33,954 nt of DNA, from contig WRKJ01000087.1 in assembly GCA_009778135.1 (NCBI GenBank), positions 1 through 33,954 on the forward strand. The letters run 5' to 3'. Below the pieces are notes generated by a model that did no database searches, was not told where the DNA came from, and saw only the letters and a list, made by a program, of their open reading frames with translations. This DNA is from Defluviitaleaceae bacterium (GTDB lineage Bacteria; Bacillota_I; Bacilli_A; MOL361; Turicibacteraceae). Positions 9,387 through 17,500 of the stretch are shown piece after piece; the first letter of the stretch is position 1; the number at the start of each line of letters is the position of its first letter. The position numbers and the translations under genes were made by a program.

Positions 9387-9872
9387 TTAGACTTTTTTTC
9401 CAATATATTTAAGCATGATTAAACAAGGGTTCTCGTGACCCCAGATGTCATGGTCTGTATAAAAACCTTTCAAACCAACTGCTTCATAAAATTTGCGCGT
9501 TTTTGCATAGTGAATATCTGGATGTAATGGACTTAATGTTTTAACCATCACATACTCGCAACCTTGACAGATAAAATAATTTTCTAACGTCTCATATAAA
9601 CGTCTTCCAAGTCCTTTACGATGATAATCTGGATGAAGTCCACAGACGTAAATCTCTCCAGTTCGTTCATGATGAATCATCCCTGAGGCAAACCCAACAC
9701 AAACACCTGCTTCAAAGACACCCCAAAATGGGTGTTTATCTACCGTTTCAACATATTCTAGCAAGCTATCTTCTTTGCCAAACCAATCGGGCAATACCCT
9801 TAAAATCTGCTCAGTATATGTCTTTTTTAATCTTTTGTTTGTTACTTCTAAAATCTGATAATCATTAAACAT
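9387..9872 (-). CDS. GNAT acetyltransferase, first gene of the GNAT run
   Basis: 161 residues from ATG 9872 (MFNDYQILEV), 5 bases after a perfect GGAGG; an in-frame TTG at 9884 would put that ribosome site inside the gene. The acetyl-CoA loop is HPDYHRKGLGRRLYETL (about residues 82-98). The C-terminal part HYAKTRKFYEAVGL...HDIWGHENPCLIM resembles stand-alone small-molecule acetyltransferases. The substrate is unknown. It is preceded by a 137-base leader with alternative hairpins that can hide or free its ribosome site. Confidence 0.9.
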   Translation of the reverse strand: MFNDYQILEVTNKRLKKTYTEQILRVLPDWFGKEDSLLEYVETVDKHPFWGVFEAGVCVGFASGMIHHERTGEIYVCGLHPDYHRKGLGRRLYETLENYFICQGCEYVMVKTLSPLHPDIHYAKTRKFYEAVGLKGFYTDHDIWGHENPCLIMLKYIGKKV

Positions 9873-9877
9873 CGTAT

Positions 9878-9946
9878 CCTCCAAAATGTTCCTTGGAGGT
9901 GGCTGGCAAAAGTGCCTTTTACTTACACTTGAACCGCACTTCCTCC
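9878..9946 (-). promoter_or_regulatory. Candidate ribosome-site switch in the GNAT leader
   Basis: On the minus strand three segments occur in order: GGAGGAAGTGC (9946-9936), GCACTT (9915-9910) with CCTCCAA (9899-9893), and TTGGAGG (9884-9878), the last holding the SD of the first GNAT gene. CCTCCAA can pair with the SD in a 7-bp hairpin (closed), or CCTCC and GCACTT can pair with the upstream GGAGG and AAGTGC (open). The two folds exclude each other. A 7-codon reading frame (9963-9986) lies upstream. This resembles translation attenuators of resistance genes, but it is inferred from pairing only. Confidence 0.4.
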
Positions 9947-10014
9947 TAAATCTGTATTGATGTTATTTTTTATTTATGTTATCCATCTTACATCTCTCGT
10001 TTAAGTTGTGTGCT

Positions 10015-10043
10015 ATTATACAGGATTGTGAGGTTAATAGCAA
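10015..10043 (-). promoter_or_regulatory. Promoter of the GNAT run
   Basis: On the minus strand TTGCTA (10038-10043) and TATAAT (10015-10020) are 17 bp apart. The predicted start near 10008 leaves a 137-base leader, much longer than those of most other genes here. No closer promoter is evident for the downstream GNAT genes, which are tightly spaced. Confidence 0.65.
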
Positions 10044-10172
10044 GTACTTTTTATGTGGCGAACGCATTTCTGAAAGAAATTGTGCAGCCACAAGTAAAGT
10101 GTAGCTTAGTCACTATCACTTTATTTGAAAAATAATACGCATTTTTAAATTTATTTTATAATCCAAAACGCC
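10044..10172. other. AT-rich spacer between divergent GNAT and VapD units
   Basis: This stretch separates the two divergent promoters. Apart from those promoters I see no gene, repeat or clear operator in it. Confidence 0.5.
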
Positions 10173-10201
10173 TTTATAGACACTAATAAGTATGATATAA
10201 T
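10173..10201 (+). promoter_or_regulatory. Promoter of the VapD cassette
   Basis: TTTATA (10173-10178) and TATAAT (10196-10201) are 17 bp apart with TG-A before the -10. The predicted start near 10208 is about 25 bases before the first gene. Confidence 0.65.
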
Positions 10202-10232
10202 ATTAACAATAAGTCATGGGAGTTGATCGATC

Positions 10233-10550
10233 ATGTATCAAAGTGTCATCACATTAAAAAAAGATTTACCACAGGATGTGCTTGAAAAAGTACATCGCAT
10301 TTGTAATCAAGCTTTTAATAATCGAGCAGGAAAATTGCTAAACAAAAGTACCGATAGTTATCATTTGATTTATGAAGATACTGAGTTCTTTGGAGCTTTA
10401 GCATTAGGTCAGAAAACAATTTATAAATCCGAAGTGAGAGAGTTTGTCGATAAATGTTCAATGATTGATAAACTAGACCCAGAAGAATCGTGCGCTGATG
10501 TTTTTAAGGTGTATACAGAAGTTTACAAGAGGAACGGATTGGAGTATTAA
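10233..10550 (+). CDS. Unidentified 105-residue protein, possible antitoxin partner of the VapD-like gene
   Basis: I do not recognise this family. The protein is small, soluble-looking and mixed alpha/beta, with no signal peptide or membrane segment. The ribosome site GGGAG lies 10 bases upstream. Its position as first gene of a compact operon, three bases before the VapD-like gene, is the position an antitoxin often holds in toxin-antitoxin pairs (VapX precedes VapD in Haemophilus). That role is inferred from position only. The body is not obviously DNA-binding; a helix-turn-helix-like segment is instead found in the third small gene. Confidence 0.7.
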   Translation: MYQSVITLKKDLPQDVLEKVHRICNQAFNNRAGKLLNKSTDSYHLIYEDTEFFGALALGQKTIYKSEVREFVDKCSMIDKLDPEESCADVFKVYTEVYKRNGLEY

Positions 10551-10553
10551 AGT

Positions 10554-11018
10554 ATGGTAGCTAAGCGAAAGCAAATCATGTTTGATTTAGATACAAAAGC
10601 CCTTGAAAAATATTACCCTACTAAAAACTGGCGCAACGCATATGAAGATATTAAAAAACACATGTTGGACAATGGTTTTGAGTGGCAACAAGGAAGTGGC
10701 TACCATTCAAAAGAAGGAATAAATCTTTCAAAAGTTGATGCAATTATTGATGCAATGGCAGAAAAGCAACCGTGGCTACATCTTGCAGTTCGTGATATGC
10801 AAGTGGGCGACTTGCCTAAATTACATTCACTTAATAAAAACTTTGATAAGAACTTTGAAATGCCAAGTCGTGAAGCACTTCAAAAAGAAAAACCAAGTTT
10901 ACTAGCTGCACTCAAACAAAACGCAGAAAAAGCAGCTCAACACAATCAAGCGAGAAAAGCAATAAAAGGAAAGTTAAAAAATGAGCCAGATAGACAATAC
11001 AATGATGGATTTAGATGA
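10554..11018 (+). CDS. VapD-like endoribonuclease-type protein with a long C-terminal tail
   Basis: 154 residues. Residues 8-90 (IMFDLDTKAL...YPTKNW, AYEDIKKHML, GFEWQQGSGYHS, LHLAVRDMQV) match the VapD pattern: a first strand ending in D, a tyrosine/proline turn, a Q-G-S-x-Y segment and a late V-R-D. VapD proteins have a Cas2-like ferredoxin fold and some cleave mRNA as toxins. After residue 90 there is an extra tail of about 60 residues rich in Lys, Gln and Ala, not present in the 95-residue classical members. GGAG lies 9 bases before the ATG. It is in an operon with the 105-residue gene upstream and a 41-residue gene overlapping its end. Toxicity is not shown by sequence. Confidence 0.72.
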   Translation: MVAKRKQIMFDLDTKALEKYYPTKNWRNAYEDIKKHMLDNGFEWQQGSGYHSKEGINLSKVDAIIDAMAEKQPWLHLAVRDMQVGDLPKLHSLNKNFDKNFEMPSREALQKEKPSLLAALKQNAEKAAQHNQARKAIKGKLKNEPDRQYNDGFR

Positions 11019-11106
11019 ATTAAAATCATGGCTCAATGACAACCTACTTCGAGCTAGTGAAGCGCAAGAGATTACAGGTCAATCAAAAGATGCATTTATG
11101 CAATGA
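10981..11106 (+). CDS. 41-residue protein with a short helix-turn-helix-like segment
   Basis: This frame overlaps the end of the VapD-like gene by 38 bases and stops inside the terminator stem, so it fits the operon exactly. AGGAAAG lies about 10 bases upstream of its ATG. The sequence is acidic at the start and contains NLLRASEAQEITGQSKDAF, which looks like the first helices of an AlpA/MerR-like DNA-binding fold (the E-A-x-E-I-T-G-Q-S turn). It may be a minimal repressor, an antitoxin, or the N-terminal remnant of a longer regulator. No name can be given. Confidence 0.5.
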   Translation: MSQIDNTMMDLDELKSWLNDNLLRASEAQEITGQSKDAFMQ

Positions 11107-11198
11107 AAGTACGAAACTAATATTCGTGCTTTTTTCAATTTCATCAACGATTGAATGCAAGCGGCTTGTAACTCATAATATAGGTTGCGTTTAAACAT
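11079..11198 (-). pseudogene. Possible N-terminal scrap of an ATPase gene
   Basis: A 39-codon frame begins MFKRNLYYELQAAC with AAGGAG just upstream. This opening is like that of DUF4143-type ATPases (M-x-K-R-x-x-Y-x-x-L), but the frame ends after about 40 residues, before any Walker motif, and runs over the VapD terminator. It may be a relic of a deleted gene, or chance. Confidence 0.25.
11106..11135 (+). terminator. Terminator of the VapD cassette
   Basis: AAAGTACGAA pairs with TTCGTGCTTT (one G-U) across a 7-base loop, followed by a run of T. The stop codon of the 41-residue gene is partly inside the stem. Confidence 0.75.
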
Positions 11199-11221
11199 CT
11201 TCTCCTTTCAAATTTCAAAAC

Positions 11222-11280
11222 AAAAAAGCTGTATAATGATCACTGGGTATCACCCACAGTGAATATTATACAGCCAGGAT
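11222..11280 (-). terminator. Terminator of the dapF-dapH operon (probably bidirectional)
   Basis: GCTGTATAAT (11228-11237) pairs with ATTATACAGC (11264-11273), with an inner CACTG/CAGTG stem. On the minus strand the stem is followed by six T; on the plus strand a T-run follows after a short gap. Confidence 0.8.
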
Positions 11281-11289
11281 TTTTTAGTG

Positions 11290-11985
11290 TTACAATGTTC
11301 TTAAAGCATTCATAATTTCAGATTTACTCGCTGTTTTAGCATCTTTCACTTTCAGAATGCGTGCAGGTGTTCCACCGACAACGACACCTTCTGGAACGTC
11401 TTCAGTCACAACAGCACCTGCCGCTACAACACTGCCTTTTCCAATACGAACACCTTCAATGACAACAGCATTCGCACCTATGACCACATCATCTTCAATG
11501 ACAACTGGATTGGCACTTGGTGGTTCGATCACCCCAGCAAGTACAGTTCCAGCACCAATATGACATCTTTTTCCAACAGTCGCACGACCACCTAAAATAG
11601 CACCCATATCAATCATCGTTTCTTCACCGATAACGGAACCAATATTAATGGTAGCCCCCATCATAATGACTGCACGATCACCAATTTCAACTTGATCCCG
11701 AATGGTTGCACCTGGTTCAATACGAGCATTGATATTTTTCGTATCCAGTAATGGAATGGCACTGTTACGACTGTCATTTTCAATGAAAAGATCTGTGATG
11801 ATTGCTTTGTTGGCTTCCAAAACAGGGGCAATTTCTGCCCAATCACCAATCACGGTAAAACTGGTTGACGATCCAAATACTTTCGCATTCGGAAACGTTA
11901 ACGCTTCAGTCGTGTTCACGTAAGCCTTTACCGTTGTTGTTTTTTCTGCTTTACTAATAAATTCAATAATTTCATGAGCATTCAT
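11290..11985 (-). CDS. dapH: Tetrahydrodipicolinate N-acetyltransferase
   Basis: 231 residues, close to the B. subtilis enzyme (236), and beginning with the same kind of segment ([20 protein letters not shown]). It acetylates tetrahydrodipicolinate in the acetyl branch of diaminopimelate/lysine synthesis. Residues about 90-205 are hexapeptide repeats ([25 protein letters not shown]) forming a left-handed beta-helix. AAGGAG lies 11 bases before the ATG, inside the end of dapF, and the genes are 2 bases apart, so they are co-transcribed. Some databases call this gene dapD. The downstream acetyl-branch aminotransferase and deacetylase are not in the window. Confidence 0.95.
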   Translation of the reverse strand: MNAHEIIEFISKAEKTTTVKAYVNTTEALTFPNAKVFGSSTSFTVIGDWAEIAPVLEANKAIITDLFIENDSRNSAIPLLDTKNINARIEPGATIRDQVEIGDRAVIMMGATINIGSVIGEETMIDMGAILGGRATVGKRCHIGAGTVLAGVIEPPSANPVVIEDDVVIGANAVVIEGVRIGKGSVVAAGAVVTEDVPEGVVVGGTPARILKVKDAKTASKSEIMNALRTL

Positions 11986-11987
11986 GT

Positions 11988-12803
11988 TTAAATTAACTCC
12001 TTTTGATCAATTTCAATGGTATGGTGAACAACAGCCGGACCTGTCATCTCAATCTCATTTACGCCAGCAATCATGAGTTTCCCTTGTTCAAGCAAGACAT
12101 CTACTTGATCCGCAGTGACATAGCCCAATTGTTTCGCTACGACATAGCTGGCACAACATCCCGTCCCACAAGCAAGCGTCCATCCGACGCCTCGCTCATA
12201 CGTACGTACGATAAGTTCAGAAGATCCGACAACTTGAACGAAATTCACATTTGTTTTTGCCTCAAAAAGCGGGTGTTCACAGATGGCTTTACCTAAAGGA
12301 CTCCCAACCATAGCAGGCGCATCTTTAACAAAGACGACCACATGAATGGTTCCCATAAATAAAGCATGAATATCCACAGTTTGATCGTCGATATGCAGGG
12401 TTCGACTAAGTGGTCCCTCATCCGCTAAACCAACAGCTTCAGACGTGAAAATGGGTTGTCCCATGGCAATGCGACATAAAAAAGGATCGTCTTGAATGAT
12501 GTCGACACTTAAAACACCGGCGCCTGTTAAAACATCAAACGTCCGCGTTTCAACAGATACATGGCCTTCATCTCTTACATATTTGGCAAAACATCTAATG
12601 CCATTACCACACATGGGTGCAAAACTGCCATCTCGATTATAAAATCGCATTTCAAGCGGATCACGACCAACAGCAATGAGACCATCTGTCTTTAACCGGG
12701 GATCCTCACATAAGCGAGGCGCAAGCGCTGCAAGATCCATGTGCGTCGCAGCATCAATGATGGCAAATGTATTGCCACAGCCGTCATACTTTTTAACCTT
12801 CAT
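11988..12803 (-). CDS. dapF: Diaminopimelate epimerase
   Basis: DapF converts LL- to meso-diaminopimelate, needed for lysine and peptidoglycan. The 271-residue protein has both catalytic cysteine motifs: MCGNGIRC (about residues 64-71) and ACGTGCCAS (about 213-221). The N-terminal loop reads YDGCGNTF where many enzymes have G-x-G-N-D-F. The ribosome site is weak (AAAGG, 13 bases away). It is followed after 2 bases by dapH. A promoter lies upstream at the 3' end of asnB, but no terminator separates the two genes, so read-through from gltB-asnB is possible. Confidence 0.95.
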   Translation of the reverse strand: MKVKKYDGCGNTFAIIDAATHMDLAALAPRLCEDPRLKTDGLIAVGRDPLEMRFYNRDGSFAPMCGNGIRCFAKYVRDEGHVSVETRTFDVLTGAGVLSVDIIQDDPFLCRIAMGQPIFTSEAVGLADEGPLSRTLHIDDQTVDIHALFMGTIHVVVFVKDAPAMVGSPLGKAICEHPLFEAKTNVNFVQVVGSSELIVRTYERGVGWTLACGTGCCASYVVAKQLGYVTADQVDVLLEQGKLMIAGVNEIEMTGPAVVHHTIEIDQKELI

Positions 12804-12853
12804 CGACAGTCACAAACCTTTCTTTCAGAAACTTAGCTTTTCATACCTCGCCC

Positions 12854-12882
12854 ATTATACCACACATCTCGCTTATTTTCCA
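12854..12882 (-). promoter_or_regulatory. dapF-dapH promoter
   Basis: On the minus strand TGGAAA (12877-12882, overlapping the asnB stop region) and TATAAT (12854-12859) are 17 bp apart, with TG-G before the -10. Predicted start near 12847, about 45 bases before dapF. Confidence 0.6.
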
Positions 12883-14474
12883 CTGTCACCATAATTCGAA
12901 AGTACGCGTGCTGACGGGTCATTCACCGCTTCACCGACCCATGCTTTATTTGGCATCCAGAAGTCTTTAATCCAGTGGTGATACCCCGGATAAAATCCTT
13001 CAAAAATTTCACGGTAAAGCAATGACTCTTTTGTAAACGGGGTGTTCTCAGGATATTTTTTAATGCGCTCAGCAAAGACATCATCTGAATACGTCTCTTC
13101 CGCATGTGCCTTTAAATAATCAACCATGGAATGACCCACAGCATCAGAAAAAGCTGCTTTTTCACGAAGTAAAATTGATTCAGGCAATAAGTCAGACTCA
13201 GCAAAAGCTTTTCGCAACAAGTACTTTCCTTTTCCGTACGTATTCAGCTTGCGCGCTGGGTTAATGGACATCACATATTGAGCAAAGTCTAAATCTGCAA
13301 ACGGCACACGGGCTTCTAATGAATGCGCAGCCAAGCTTCGATCTGCTCTTAAAACATCATACATGTAAATTTCACGCACACGTTTCGCTGCTTCTTCTTG
13401 AAAAGCAGCTGCATTTGGTGCAAAATCTGTGTACTTATAACCAAACAATTCATCACTCACTTCACCCGTTAACAACACTTTCAAGTTGGTCGTTTCTCTG
13501 ATATGTTTCGCAACGAGATACATCCCAATTGACGCACGAATGGTCGTGATGTCCCATGTCTCTAAATGGTAAATCACGTCCCGTAACGCACCTAACACAT
13601 CCTCTTTCGACATGATGACTTCCGTGTGGTTGGTCCCGAGCGCCGCTGCGACTTCTTTGGCATATTTTAAGTCAATCGGATCCGTTTCCATACCAATGGC
13701 AAATGTTTGAATCGGAACATCAGACGCACGTGCAGCAATGGCACACACCAAAGATGAATCTAAACCGCCAGATAATAAATAACCAATGGGCGCATCGGCT
13801 TCTAACCGTTTCATCACAGCTGCTTCTAATTTTGTTCTAATTTGTGTCGTGATTTCATCTATTGGTGCTTCAATCATAAGTGAAACAGCGCCAACATCAT
13901 GATAAGAAGTAAATGCACCATTGGCATAATAATGCCCCGGTGGAAAGGGTTGAATGCTGTGACAACTGTTCATCAACCCTTTGGCTTCTGATGCAAAACA
14001 AATTTGTTGGGTTTCGTTTGTAAAGCCATAAAACATCGGCCTAATACCAAATGGATCACGTGCAGCAAAAACGTCATTATTTTGTTCATCAACCAAAACA
14101 AATGCAAACTCTGCATCTAACATTTTAACCATGGCGTCAATACCCACCGTTTCAAACAGTGGGATTAACACTTCACAATCACTATTTCCAACAAAAGTAT
14201 ACGCCTGCTCTTCAAGAAATGCCCGTAACGCTTTGAAATTATAAATTTCGCCATTACACATTAAACGCTTGTCGTTTAATTCGAAGGGTTGTCTACCCGC
14301 AGTACTTAAATCCATGATGGATAGCCGATAAAAGTAATACAAATAATCACTGTTGTCTAAAACCAGCTGTTTATCATCCGGACCACGATGTGTAAGCTCA
14401 TTGACTACCTCTGTTAGATCATGAGGCTTTCCACCTCCCGACGATATATTATTTAAAAAAATGAATCCACACAT
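12873..14474 (-). CDS. asnB: Asparagine synthetase (glutamine-hydrolysing)
   Basis: AsnB makes asparagine from aspartate, ATP and glutamine. The protein begins Met-Cys-Gly-Phe, giving the N-terminal cysteine nucleophile of a class II amidotransferase. The N-terminal domain (1 to about 200) has THRGPDD and CNGEIYN. The synthetase domain carries the PP-loop YLLSGGLDSS (about residue 233). At 533 residues it is near the short bacterial AsnB forms. GAGGTG lies 9 bases upstream. It follows gltB by 63 bases on the same strand with no terminator between, so the two form an operon that routes glutamine nitrogen to glutamate and asparagine. Confidence 0.95.
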   Translation of the reverse strand: MCGFIFLNNISSGGGKPHDLTEVVNELTHRGPDDKQLVLDNSDYLYYFYRLSIMDLSTAGRQPFELNDKRLMCNGEIYNFKALRAFLEEQAYTFVGNSDCEVLIPLFETVGIDAMVKMLDAEFAFVLVDEQNNDVFAARDPFGIRPMFYGFTNETQQICFASEAKGLMNSCHSIQPFPPGHYYANGAFTSYHDVGAVSLMIEAPIDEITTQIRTKLEAAVMKRLEADAPIGYLLSGGLDSSLVCAIAARASDVPIQTFAIGMETDPIDLKYAKEVAAALGTNHTEVIMSKEDVLGALRDVIYHLETWDITTIRASIGMYLVAKHIRETTNLKVLLTGEVSDELFGYKYTDFAPNAAAFQEEAAKRVREIYMYDVLRADRSLAAHSLEARVPFADLDFAQYVMSINPARKLNTYGKGKYLLRKAFAESDLLPESILLREKAAFSDAVGHSMVDYLKAHAEETYSDDVFAERIKKYPENTPFTKESLLYREIFEGFYPGYHHWIKDFWMPNKAWVGEAVNDPSARVLSNYGDSGK

Positions 14475-14537
14475 TTACCAACACCTCTAAATTTAATCTG
14501 TCATTTTTTAATTTTTTAAAGTCAATTCACACAACGG

Positions 14538-17500
14538 TTATTGAGGAACAACTTCATAAAATGCTTGGGCAACATTGTTCATCAAGTGAGTTAAAGACGC
14601 CGCTTCTTCACTTTGTGCATTTTCTTTTAAAACGCGTTGATAATCTGTGATCAGTTCTAAAACATCAACAATCCCTTGATCAGTAACAGGTCTTAAAATA
14701 ACTTGTGCACCTTTTGCTAAACGTCGACGTAAAGCAGCTTCTGTTAACCCTCGTGCAGGGTCATGATACAAGTAAACAGCGCCACCTGTCATACCTGAAC
14801 AAATCCATGGACCTGGGTCACCTAAAACCAATGCACGCCCACCTGTCATGTATTCAAAAGCAAACCCTTTAATGTTGGCATTGATGGCCATATTCCCTTG
14901 CTCTTGCTCGGCAATTTGATGACGTAAGCGTCCACCGATAATCATATCAGCACCGGATAATCGAATCCCTGCGCGCGCATCTGCATTGCCTTGAACATAT
15001 AAAGACGACCCTGCTTGTGCACCGTAGCCAAACCCTTTACCAACAGAACCTCCATAACCCATCCCGTTGATCTCGGTTTCTTTCATGATGTAAACACCAC
15101 CATTACGAGATGTTTTTCCAACACCATCCTGTGCCAATCCACGCACATGAGAAAAGATATTTGTATCATTGTAAGCAGCAAATCCATTCCCTGGCGTGGC
15201 ACCCCCGACAAAAGTCAACTCAAGCGGTTGCTTTTCATCGTTTTGAATGCGTAGATGCACTTCATCTGTCACCAACACCCGATTGTTGACACAGACAGAA
15301 CCAAAGTCTTCACTTTCAATCTCTAAGGTTGGCTGATCTTTCATCTCTGCGAGTTGTTCAGGTGCTAAAACGGTTGTGAAAAGTGGGTTTAAATCCAATA
15401 ATTCCACACCTTTTACTTGTTCCAGTAAATCTGAACGACCGACGATGGCTTGTAAATCCGTATACCCTAACTGCGCCACGCGCGCTTGCAAAGCATCACC
15501 AAATGTCGTAAATAAATTGATCAATTGGTTGGTAGACCTGTCACCATCTCGTGGCACAAATCGGCGTAACCCACGTGCTTTTGCTTCTTCAGTCGTTTCA
15601 ATTTGCGTCGCAATCCCCACATGACAGGTGTCAAGATGACAACCACGACAAGTTGTGCAACCGACAGCAATCATGGCAACCGTTCCAAAACCGATGCGAT
15701 TGGCACCCAGCAACATCAATTTCAATGCATCATCAGCACTTCTGAGGCCACCATCTGCCCATAGTTCAACTTGATCGCGTAACCCTGCTTCACAAAGGGC
15801 ATTATGTGCTGCTTTAACACCTATTTCAACTGGCAATCCAGCATGCGTAATCGCATGAACACGTGCAGCGCCTGTCCCACCATCAAAACCGCTTAAGCTG
15901 ACAATGTCTGCACCTGCCTTCACAACACCTGTTGCAATGGTGCCAATGTTTGGCACAATGGCCACTTTGACCGCAACACGTGCATTCGGATTAATGGTTT
16001 TAATTTCAGTAATGATTTGCTCCAAATCTTCAATGGAATAAATGTCATGATTGTTAGAAGGCGATAGCAAATCTGTTCCGACCCCCACATGACGTGCTTC
16101 TGCAATTCTTTCCGTTACTTTTGAAGCGGGTAAATGACCCCCTTCACCAGGCTTAGCCCCTTGACTGATTTTAATTTCAATCAAATTGGATGAATTCAAC
16201 AAATCTGCATGGACACCAAATCGACCAGAAGCAACTTGAATCCCTCTTGTATCCGGATATTTACCAATAAACTCTGGCAATTCTCCGCCTTCTCCATTCA
16301 GGCTAATCATATTAAGTGCTTGGGCAGCTTCTGCATATGCACGAAACGCCACATAACCTTGTGAACCAAATGACATGGAAGAAATAATAAATGGTAAGTC
16401 ATGATTTTTAATACCGATGTTAACCGTTTTTGGATCAACGGCTGCCTTTGTTTTAAAACTTAATAAATGACGGATGGTACTTGGATCACTGGCTTCAAGT
16501 GCGGATACTTTCTCATCATAAGCTTGATAAGCGCCGCCTTCTGCAACCGTTGTAATCGGCTTCCAGATTTTCATTAGCGTACGCAGTGGTGCTTTTGTTT
16601 TTGATTCACTACCGATATCAACTTGTCGTAGCTGGGCGTCTTTTTCTAAATAGGTTAGTGAATATGCTGTTTTTTCACTTCCAAAGAAGTTAACAATGCC
16701 TAAAATAGCTGCAAGTTCTGGGTGAAGACCAATTGATGAAAATAAGCGACCATAGCCACGTAATTCATGAATCCCCATCGTAGATGTAACTTTACTCATC
16801 CCTTTTGTCAACGCTGCATAAAGCTTTTCGACACCTTTTTCTTCTTTCATCGCCAGTTGGAACATGCCATAAGGGTTAACCACTTCAGCACCTAAGCCAA
16901 AGAGTAACATGATGTCATGCAAAGAACGAATCGACGCAGCGCGAACGACTAACGAGCATTGACGTCTTAGACCTGCAACTGTCAACGCTTCATCAACTGT
17001 TGCAACTGCCAAATGAGCATCCATCCACAAGTCACCTGATTCAAATAACGCCGTGTCATCCAATGTTAACACAGTTGCCCCAGCTTGTACAGCTGTTACA
17101 GCAGATTCACCTAACTTGACCAAGCCTTCTCTTAATGTACTGTCGGCATTAAAGCCAAGCGAAAGGGTTGCTGTCTGAGCGAGGGTTGCGATTAACTGTT
17201 CATAAGTCACAAGTGAACTTCCCGTTGCGAATCGTTGATCAACGACAATCGGAGATTCAAGCGGGAAAAGATGAAACCCAGCCTCAGGTTGCGTCAATGA
17301 TGGTCGACACCCCACAATCGTTCGAAGTGAAAAATGTTCCACTTCACGGTCGCGGTCAATGGCGGGATTGGTCACCACGGCAATGGTTTCTTTCAAAAAG
17401 TCGGCCACATTACGACGGTTGCCATCAAGGGCAGCAAGCGGCGTGTCATAACCCAATGAACGGATCGGTTCAGTTCCATTTTTCGCCATTTCTTCCACCG

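Noticed and set aside
11357-11563. 68-codon Thr/Pro/Ala-rich plus-strand frame inside dapH
   Set aside because: The repetitive composition is the reverse complement of the hexapeptide repeats of dapH, not a separate protein.
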